The notes under the pieces: model-generated | Told to the model about the DNA's origin: nothing | Database searches by the model: none | Seen by the model: only the letters and a program-made list of their open reading frames with translations | From: Dictyophora rubrovolvata | Lineage: Eukaryota; Basidiomycota; Agaricomycetes; Phallales; Phallaceae | Reading direction: 5' to 3' | NCBI GenBank assembly: GCA_029959195.1 | Contig: CP114117.1 | Span: 558,001 to 622,000 of the forward strand | DNA: 64,000 bases | Shown: in pieces, positions 55,832 to 64,000 of the stretch | Layout of the letters: each line of letters begins with the position of its first letter | Position numbering within the stretch: the stretch's first letter is position 1 | Program-made: the position numbers and the translations under genes

Positions 55832-56712
55832 CCCGAACCCCTGGTTCAAACGCATGAATGATCGGTTTTGATACATGAACTTGAACGAATGGATGAACGG
55901 GTTGATGATTTAAGATGTATATGTAAATTCATAGTTAGTATTACGTCGTCATGATATAGAGATTCTTTTCAAGATACATATATTTCCTAATCATGATGGT
56001 TTCAATACGCTCTGTTCCTGTGTTTATGAATCGTTCGGAAACGTCTGACGGGAAAAGAACACGAAACGAAAGGCATAGCGTATATTGAAAAAGTCTTTAG
56101 TGATCGATGTATAGAGAAAACACGAAAGTATGTATTAGCGATACGCTAGAGTTACAATTTATTACGAGTGTCTAACTATAAAGGGATCAATACAAGGCCA
56201 ACAATATCCAGATATTATTAGTCTGAAAAGGAGGTATAAGCAAGCATGCAACGTGGCGACCTATTCGATACGAAGCTGATAGTAGAAGTCGAAAATAAAA
56301 GTCGAAGCAGAAGCGAAAGTCGGCGCTGAACAGTCGGAGTCAACAGTCAACGCGTCAATAGCCTGGCATGCAGGGTAGTAGGTACCGATGAAGTTCCGTC
56401 GAGGACTTCCCGGATCCCTTGGTTCGATGACTGGGGAATTTCGAGAAGAAAGACCATGTGGGCGTGGCCACACGGCGTTACGTTGGGTTTGAAAAAATTG
56501 AAATGATCTATTTAAAGGTTTTGCGAGACAACTCGGACAGTGATAGTCGAGTTTTGAGCTTCCATCCTGCGGCCTTGCTCCGAGTCGGGCCTGCCGGTTC
56601 GAGGAAAGATCGTGACTCGATAATGAAAGTGAAATTAATGCCCCTGGCAAAAAAAAAAAAATAGGTTGGTTTTGTTTTCTTGAAGTTGGATAGTGGGGTA
56701 TCAAGCTGAAAA
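55832..56712. other. 3' intergenic region between convergent genes
   Basis: Separates the ATPase from the minus-strand PL14-like gene. A minus-strand 147-aa frame (56261-56704) has no motif and overlaps the 3' end; not supported. Confidence 0.4.
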
Positions 56713-58046
56713 CTAGTATGTTTCAGTTACGACCAATGAAAAGTCTTTAAAGAACACGCTTTGGTCCTGAGAAGGAGCCCAAGATGAATCATGTCCTAAG
56801 AACGACGTTGATAACAAACTTTATAAGAGCTTGAATGAAAGGATAAACATACCACCAGGAAAAACTTGAGCCATTATACCTTGGAATCGACCTTCGGGCG
56901 TCGTGACAAGTGTTAATCCCTTCAAGTCGAACATGGAAACGCCCCCAACGACGACTTCCAACTCGCCATTCTTCTGGCCGTGGTCATTCAGCCTGACACG
57001 TTGAGCAATGGTCTGCCATTTGCCAGGTTGGAATGTCCACGAACCACGACCGACGCTGGCGCCAAACTCATCGTTGCACGTACTGTAAGGGGGTACGCTG
57101 CAGATTTGTTTGTTTTCCGGGAAATCTGGACCATTCGGCAGGTAAGCGTATGCCTCGCCCTTCATTTCTTTACGCCACATGAATCGGACAGAGAAGCATC
57201 CGGGATCTCTACGACCTCCCGAGCAAGTTAGTGCCTCAGAGGCGTTGTTACCACCATCTGTGTGATTGTGAAAAAATGAGGTGGTGCAATTTTATAAAAA
57301 AAAACGCACATAGTCCGGGCAATTTACCACCTTTGACAGCCTCATAATTTTCACTAAACATTAGGCGATAACTGAACGTTATTTCTTTTGCATTAGTCAA
57401 GTGAGTTTCAAGGGGATTCGCATAGAGGTCCAGCCCGACTTGTCCGCTTGGGCCGTTATGGTACTCATATGTACCTATATGTTTTTTAGCCTCCCAATTT
57501 TTATTATCAAACAAAACTATTACCTTTGACCATTTTAGCCTCAAGAGAAGGGGTACCATCCGGAGCAAGAGTGAACCTTGGGGCAGCTATCTTTGAGATT
57601 AACAGTGCATTGAAACTTTCGAGACTGAGAGGTTTAGCATTGCTGATAACACCCGCTGCAGTGGTCCAAAACGGATTTTTCGTGATGCCTTTGGGGAATA
57701 GTGCAGCGAAAAGAGTCGAAATTGGAAACGGCGATGGAATTTTAGGGATATTTGGAAATGGTATTGACGGTATTGGTGTCGGTATAAGGGGTTGCGGGGA
57801 TGGGGACGAGGATGGCTTCAACAGCTTCAAGACACGACTTGTGCTTGAAGGAGTAGCATCACTTGACGTAATGCTTGAAACAGGAGAACTCGAGGGTAAA
57901 ATGGTAGTGGTAGTGGGGGTTTTTGAAATACTGGATTCGCATCGTTTGACCAGTGGGTGGTGAGCTGGTGCAGTCAATACACCGTTCAACACGATGCATA
58001 GAAGAGAAAGTCTGACGAGCCAAAACATCATGAAAGGACTGCTCAA
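56713..58046 (-). CDS. secreted polysaccharide-lyase family 14-like protein
   Basis: Signal peptide WLVRLSLLCIVLNGVLTA, then a low-complexity Ser/Pro/Ile linker (residues about 40-110), then the lyase-type beta-jelly-roll: SLEAKMVKG, VGLDLYANP, EITFSYRLMFSENYEAVKGG and KLPGLY, CFSVRFMWRKEMKGEAYAYLP, GRGSWTFQPGKWQTIAQRVRLN, GVSMFDLKGLTLVTTPEGRF. Removing the last intron gives FPGGHDSSWAPSQDQSVFFK and DFSLVVTETY, the usual PL14 end. Fungal PL14-like proteins are thought to act on glucuronan- or alginate-like polymers. Four or five introns. Start: Met 58046, 58031 or 58028 all keep the signal peptide. The Ser/Pro linker next to the signal suggests cell-wall retention. Confidence 0.82.
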
Positions 58047-58871
58047 AAGATAAGATTTGTCAACAAAACCTGAAAAGACTTAACGAAGAATATAATCTGC
58101 TCACCAGACGGTTGTTATAAAAGAGCGGAAGGTAAGCAGTGCCGGAGAGGAGGAGGAGAAAGGAAAGAAAGGAAACCCACGCACGGTGTAGACGGAAAAG
58201 AAATGGACAAATGACGTTGAGGGAACAATGTTCAACAACAAACAACTTTATAAGATTGAGATGCAAGCGATTGAATGAATGGCTAAGCCGTAACATGCGT
58301 AACAGCTTGAAGATAAGTTGCCGTTAATTTTGAATATTCATTTTAATTGTCGCTATAAGAACTGCCGGGGAAATGGAACCATTGAAGTAGATTTCCTGTC
58401 GCGTGTAATAGTACCCTGCACGCGAGCTTCACTCTTCACTCTTGCACAAGGAAAGAAAAAGCACTGCCACGTTGAATTATATAGAAGAAAATCTAAAAAC
58501 AGTGAAAGCGACAAAGCGGAATACCGTTCCTATTAGAGAATAACAGTGAAAAAAAAAGAAAAATAACTCAAAAAGAGTCGGCGTTGTTGGAGACGACGCA
58601 ACCAGATCAGAAAAAAAAGTCACACTTCGGTCACGTCACAGAACAATGGCGTCCGGACCCGACGCTTAAGTAATGAACAAGCCCTTTGAACAATAGTGAC
58701 ATAAGCAACCCAAACAAAGGGTCGGAGTTTGAATTTGAGCAATTGGCGGAATACAATTAAAGCCATGAACAAGAAGAGAACAAAAAGCAGGACTCTAAAA
58801 GACTTGCTCTGCTGGCCAGGAGTCGCGTCGACCGTTCCTTCTTTGACATCGTCTTTCTTTCTCCAACTACC
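58047..58871. other. divergent promoter region
   Basis: Lies between two secreted-protein genes read away from each other. Contains long purine-rich tracts (GAGGAGGAGAAAGGAAAG, GAAAAAAAAAGAAAAATAAC) and no ORF I would support. Confidence 0.4.
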
Positions 58872-61800
58872 ATGTTATCTCCATTTTCACTGTGGCCCGT
58901 GGCCTTAATCACTGCAGCATGTGGGTCCAATTTCGGCGTCGTCATTCTTAGTTACTTACTGGATATCTTTTCCCCAGTTGCAGCACCTTCAAATACACCA
59001 AATTCAATAGTCTGCGTTGCTGGACAATGTCTGCAGGGCACTTCAAATACTTCTCGTACGTTAACTGTTGTTTGCTGTCGATATCCGACGTAGCTGACAA
59101 TGCATACACAGTCGGGGTAACTTTATCAGTGCCTTCGAATCCATCAATCCTGCTTCTACCGGGACAATATACTTCAACCTCCCAACCTTCCTTATTAAAT
59201 GATGCTCTTACCTCCTCAAGTGCCACTCTAGAGCTACCGCCTGGTTTTTCGAACTCATCAGCAACTTCCGTCACCCCCTCCTTGCCATTCACGGTCAATA
59301 TCCAGCCAGGCATCCTTTCATTCGCACAACCCCTCTATTCGGGTCAATCGACGTTTACCCAAATATCTACGTCTGCGAATCAGTCATCTTCCGCCTTGTC
59401 CTCTGGTTCTCTGCTTATTGGTCCCAATACATACGCCGCTGTTACAAGCTCGAATAGCCGCCTGATCGTATGGGACTCCATTCCTGACTTTTCAAGGCTT
59501 TCCTCTTCTGTCGCGAGTGGTTCTCTTTCCCTCACCGACATCGTATCAACCGCTTGTTCTTCTCCATGTAGCAGTGGAGGTATTTGCACCGCGTCAGGCA
59601 AATGTAATTGCGCGCCAGGTTTTACGGGACAATCATGTGAATCTTGTGCTTCAGGATTCTTTGGGCTTTCTTGCTCTCCCTGTCCATCCGACTGCGAGAC
59701 TTGTGATGATGGCTTGACGGGGACCGGTCAATGTTTGGTACCTAAAGTGAATAATCCGCCGTCCTCATGCAATTGCTTAAACGGCGTTTGCGGGAGCAAT
59801 GGTCAATGTACATGTAACTCTGGTTGGATTAATAGTAGCAACGGTACAGCATGTGCTACCTGTGCTCCGGGCTTCTTTTTGGATTCTAACGGAAATTGTT
59901 CAAGCAAGTTTTCCATGTACCCCCTTTACTTTACCTCAAATATTAACATACTTTAAGTCTGTCAGCTCGGTTGCACCCAGTGCGCTAGCGGCACCGGAGA
60001 ATGCACTCAATGCAAATCCGGTTTCACTCAAAACGCTAACGACAACACCAAATGTGTTCCCATCTCCAGTATTCCAAGTAACTCGCAGCAAGAATGCCCG
60101 GACGGAAGTTTCAATAACAATGGGAACTGCACCTTATGTTCGCCAACATGCAAGACTTGCAGTGGCCCTACGTCGAATGACTGTATAATCTGTAGCGGTA
60201 GTCAATTCATTTCCAACGGACAATGCGTAGGGGCGAATACGAATGGTGTTTGTTCTGGCACAAATCTCATTGCAAACAATCTGAACAATGAGTGCGACAG
60301 TAAGTACTTTCTATTTGCTACGCTTATGACAAGCTCTTAACTAAAAGTCTTTAGGTTGTCCTGCGAAGTGCACGTCTTGCCAAATCCCGAGCTTCAACGC
60401 TGCGTCAACTCCAAACCAAGTTCAGTGCACTGCTTGCTTGCCTGGCTTCGTTCTTTCCAAAAATCAATGCGTCGAACAATGTCCACAGGGGACGTTTTTG
60501 GGTTCCGATAACCTTACCTGTAGTCGTATGTTTGTTTCTTCGTTTTTCGTTAAGAAAAGGTTATCTCACCGCCGTTCTTTTTCTAGCTTGTGACTCCTCT
60601 TGTGGCACTTGTGTTGGCAGTTCAACATTTTGCCTGACATGTACCAATAACAAACTTGCGTCGAACGGAACTTGCGTCTCGTCCTGCTCTTCTTCCTCTT
60701 TCCAGTCGAACGGCGCTTGCTTGTCATGTCATCCCGATTGTGCAACATGTTCCGGCGGCTCCTTCAATCAATGTAGTACTTGTCCTCCGGATAGGCCGGT
60801 ACTTACTTCCGATGGCCGTTGTGTTCCCACATGCGCCAAAAATCAATTCCTAGACCCGACGTCGAACAAGTGCGTCCAATGCGACTCGTCATGCTCCAGC
60901 TGTTCTGGGGCAAGCGCAAGTCAATGTATGGGGTGCTCCAATTCAAATAGTGTCCTCAACGGTGGTTCGTGCGTCGCGGCAACATGCAAATCCAACTCGA
61001 GCGTCGTATCGGGGCTAGGCGTTTGTCTCTCTGACCTTGTCGCGGTGCCCACCAATCCCTCCGCGCCGGCTGCTCTTCCCACATTCACTCCACCACCTGT
61101 CCGTAGTGGTGGCTCCAGTCACCTCGCCTGGTGGCAGATCCTTCTTATGGCGCTAGGGTGCGCATTCATCTTTGTGGTATTCTTGTGGTTGTGGAGAAGA
61201 CACGCTCGCAAGCAACGTGCAAAGCAAACGGCCATGTTTGCGAACAAGATTCAACAACGTGCTGCGTGGCGTACCCGTCTGGCCAATATTTTCAAGGGTT
61301 CCCACACGAAAGGATTCTTCCATCGCGAGAGCCAATACGAAAAGGTCCAACGACTGAGAGAAAAGGAAGCTGCGCGACATGCTCACGAGATGGATAAACT
61401 GGAGCATGCTTATACCAAGTCGTTTACCGGCTCTTCTTCTACTGGTTTAGTAAGGCAGCCGAGCTTGACTAGCATGAACAACAGCCGCAATGACCCGCAG
61501 TTGCTCAATGCTGCGAATCGCAGGTCGGCGTTGTCTCTCTATTCGCAAATGACCGGTTTACCTCGGTCCAGTCCCGAGCCTAAACAGCCTACGCGCGATC
61601 TTGATCTCGAAAGTGGAGGAACTTTGCTCAATTCGCGGTTTTCGGTTACAACTGTCGGGACGTCGGTTTATCAGGCACCACCGGAAGAGCTTCCGCCAAT
61701 GCCACACTTTGCGCCACAGCCTCGTCGATCGCCTTCGCTAGTTGAAGCTCGACAGTATGCGGAAAGTTGTCAAGCTGATGAAGGTGTTCCTTCTCATAAT

Positions 61801-61911
61801 CCCACTACTGCTGCGCCTTCCGCTCAATCGTTTTGGTTGATACCTGTCGATCCTTTGGCACCCAACCATACGGGATCATCGACGGCTAGCAAGAACCCAT
61901 TCAGGCAATAG
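58872..61911 (+). CDS. type I membrane protein with EGF/furin-like Cys-rich repeats
   Basis: Signal peptide MLSPFSLWPVALITA. An N-terminal Ser/Thr-rich domain (about 200 aa, VGVTLSVPSNPSI) is followed by an EGF-like unit CSSPCSSGGICTASGKCNC and a row of growth-factor-receptor type repeats such as CPSDCETCDDG, CTLCSPTCKTCSG, CVQCDSSCSSCSG, each with CxxC spacing. A Pro-rich stem leads to one transmembrane helix WWQILLMALGCAFIFVVFLW and a basic Arg/Lys-rich juxtamembrane part (RRHARKQRAKQ). The cytoplasmic tail has Ser/Pro motifs, a coiled-coil-like EKVQRLREKEAARH region and the end KNPFRQ. It is a fungal surface protein of unknown ligand, possibly a sensor or adhesin. Five introns, including a short one near 58922. 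Looks intact. Confidence 0.88.
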
Positions 61912-63304
61912 TCCCTCGAGATTTGTTTTGTTCGCATGGAGCACTTGGTTTATTTCCCTAATATTTAATGGATCAGATGGACATCAATCGTTTGGATTTA
62001 CATATATGTTTATATCTATCTCACTATCATCTCAATTACCCATGGACTGCTTAATCACGAATTTCTCTTTTGCATGCATAGAGAACTCTTTAACTTATCA
62101 CCCTCTCTACATCTCATGTCTCCGCACCTACCTGTTTAATACTGTAATTCCTACTAGTACAATTATCCAGTTTGCACTCTTTTACTTCTTTTTTAGTTCA
62201 CTGCCTCATCGATGCTTTCGACTTCGTCTCTGGCGAGCCTGTGCAAGCTAGGGACATAACGATCATGTAGCCATTAGTAGTAATGATTGTTGTATCGGCC
62301 AATATAATTCTACCGTTTTTCTAAATTGAAGTTAGAACAGATGCTGCTTTGAGCGGTCTACCTGCAGGTACCTTTGTAAGAACCTTGAAAGGCAGTTTAA
62401 GTTAACCCGCAATGCCACAGCTTTTTTCAAAGTCTTATATCACTATTTGAATTAATTGAATTGGTTATGTCACCGGCTCTGCTGTACAGCGCTCCAATCT
62501 TCAGAGAACCAAAGCCAAGACGGAGCTCCGGGAATTAGTGAAAATTGAAAGTTGTGAAAAAGAGTATCGTTGACACAGCTTGTAGTAGGGTCCAAAATCA
62601 ACGAGGAATGCCTAGAAGAAAATACGGAATTAGGGTATAGTTCATAGGAGTTAGGAGAGCATCGTGGTGGACGGAAACGGCGTCTCCTACACTCAAAGAC
62701 TTCTTGTCAAGGGCTTAGGCCTTAGGGCGGGAGTCCGGGGGTTAGGGCACTAAATAAACATATATATACTTTAATTACGACCTTTTCAGAATAAACGAAA
62801 CAAAAAAAACTCACCGCACACAAATAACCTACCAAATGACGAGTCGAGCAGATCAGCCGAAATGCCAACTACTACCGAGTTAGTCTTCAAACATGGTCAA
62901 TTAATGCTCTTTGACAATGACCGCTTAGAATCAACGCCGAAGATATTTTCAGAGTCTTCAAATACTAAAGCTGATACTTTGGCTAAAGTTCAGCATAATC
63001 CTTTTCGCTGGACCCGGAGGTGGATGTTCGTAGACCGGTGAGGTTATCCGAAGAACTATGTTCGAGCTCTTTTATTAATGTCCATTGTAAGAGGTGACAT
63101 GAAAACTGAACGCAGAAGAGATATGTTCGAAAAGTATATGAGGGGAGATAGTTTGATTGAATGATCCCTGCACAGCCTAAGCGCTGAACGACGCGGCCCC
63201 GCTTTAGCCTTTTCCCAGCTCCCCCACGATAGTAAGCCTCTCGTAATTCATGTTCAATAACTCGCGTGTCTAATAAAGATTCAGGTTATTAATTTTTTAA
63301 AGAC
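61912..63304. other. 1.4-kb region with one very short ORF
   Basis: Mostly non-coding. A 59-aa frame at 62862-63041 (plus) starts MPTTTELVFKHGQ and ends FRWTRRWMFVDR; no family recognised. A CTTAGGCCTTAGGGC / GGTTAGGGC patch near 62705-62750 is only weakly telomere-like. Confidence 0.35.
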
Positions 63305-64000
63305 ATGGCTATAGAACGTATTCCCATTGAAATATGGTATCAGATTATCCGCGAAGCTACCTGGGTCCCATCTTGGGTGCTCAACGGTACACTATACGAT
63401 CCCATCCGACGTATACCTAGAAGACCCTTTCCAAAGCATCCAAAACAAATATACCCGATCTTGCGTCGATTAATCCAAATAAAAATATCGATCGCCTTGG
63501 TCTGTAAATCTTGGAGTCAAGTTTGTTCCGAATTTCTACACGAATTCTTATTTATACATCAAGAAAGGACTATAGTCCGCTTGGTGAACAAGTACCAGAC
63601 GATCGACATGAATCTTCATAAAGTGCTCCGGATAGATTTTTTCCCGTCAAAGGACTCTGGGCATCTGTCTTCCGCTTCCGCGTTAATTTCCATGTGTCCA
63701 TCCCTCCTCGCCGTCGCATTCCATGACCATGTCATTAATATTGAATATCTCGTATTTGAGATTTTGGCAGAATCACAATCATTGTGTTGCTTTGAATGGT
63801 ACATTCCTCAAGAGTTACCCAAGGCAATTACCTCTTCCATCAAAGCTCGAAACTGGTCGTTTTACATCTGTGGACACCCTCGATTCGAGAGGCTCAATAT
63901 ACTTGATGTTTTACGTGATAGCACGGAAGCTTTGTATGATCCGAAATTTGAGCATGTCGAACCCATCCGACATCTGGTTTTGGACGACCGGGTAAATGAG
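63305..64000 (+). CDS. F-box-like protein, partial (runs off the window)
   Basis: Open from the ATG at 63305 to the window end without a stop (232 codons). The start MAIERIPIEIWYQIIREAT plus, after a variable loop, ISIALVCKSWSQVCSEFLH is the F-box pattern of agaricomycete proteins (IPxEIxxxI...A, LxxVCKxW). The following region (FEWYIPQEL, HVEPIRHLVLDD) looks like the irregular repeat part of such proteins. Typically the substrate adaptor of an SCF ubiquitin ligase; these families are large in agaricomycetes. The 3' end lies outside. Confidence 0.7.
   Translation, partial: MAIERIPIEIWYQIIREATWVPSWVLNGTLYDPIRRIPRRPFPKHPKQIYPILRRLIQIKISIALVCKSWSQVCSEFLHEFLFIHQERTIVRLVNKYQTIDMNLHKVLRIDFFPSKDSGHLSSASALISMCPSLLAVAFHDHVINIEYLVFEILAESQSLCCFEWYIPQELPKAITSSIKARNWSFYICGHPRFERLNILDVLRDSTEALYDPKFEHVEPIRHLVLDDRVNE

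Noticed and set aside
57526-57963. 145-aa plus-strand ORF, Gly/Val-rich
   Set aside because: Antisense of the Ser/Pro linker of the PL14-like gene, which has a signal peptide and domain evidence.

Overview
The window looks like a chromosomal segment of a basidiomycete fungus, most likely an agaricomycete. Genes are intron-dense with introns of about 50-65 nt and standard GT-AG ends, no operons are present, and the gene types fit (growth-factor-receptor Cys-rich membrane protein, alginate-lyase-like and PL14-like enzymes, fungal Na+/K+-type ATPase, PDAT, F-box protein). A degenerate CCCTAA/TTAGGG array is present.

Left flank (1-6.3 kb): an endonuclease III homologue (NTH1), a histidine-phosphatase family protein, a short-chain dehydrogenase with a probable GC-AG intron, and a truncated minus-strand copy of the 3' part of a gene that sits complete at 42.5-44.4 kb.

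Repeat island (6.4-28.0 kb): almost everything is transposon-derived. I separate three families of TG...CA-ended LTR-like elements (A: 6453-7108, 7632-8273, 21406-22060, 22601-23126, 26698-27422; B: 8928-9790, 24925-25785; C: 7109-7483, 10565-13108 interrupted, 22414-23350). Several have exact 5-bp target duplications, and they are nested in each other. No internal gag-pol region is visible, so they behave as solo LTRs. The right part is one DNA transposon of about 13.2 kb (14750-27997) with 34-bp terminal inverted repeats; it carries a Mutator-like transposase relic and a Ulp1-type peptidase gene and is itself full of insertions. The least familiar item is a unit of about 2.2 kb present twice (10777-12962 and about 17298-19560). 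Each copy has two small ORFs that I cannot assign, then a conserved TATA block. The first copy has clean ends and a target duplication inside element C.

Right part (28-64 kb): mostly ordinary host genes. A small heat shock protein with a strong heat shock element ends 12 bp from the transposon. It is followed by a PDAT acyltransferase with a 6-nt microexon, mitochondrial tryptophanyl-tRNA synthetase, a secreted alginate-lyase-like protein, a PAP2 lipid phosphatase, an interstitial telomere-like array, a secreted protein gene with an internal duplication, an iron alcohol dehydrogenase of the hydroxyacid-oxoacid transhydrogenase type, a Na+/K+-type P-type ATPase, a PL14-like secreted protein and a Cys-rich receptor-like membrane protein. 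An F-box-like gene runs off the window end. The genes are functionally unrelated neighbours; the two carbohydrate-lyase-like genes and the two lipid enzymes are loose themes only.
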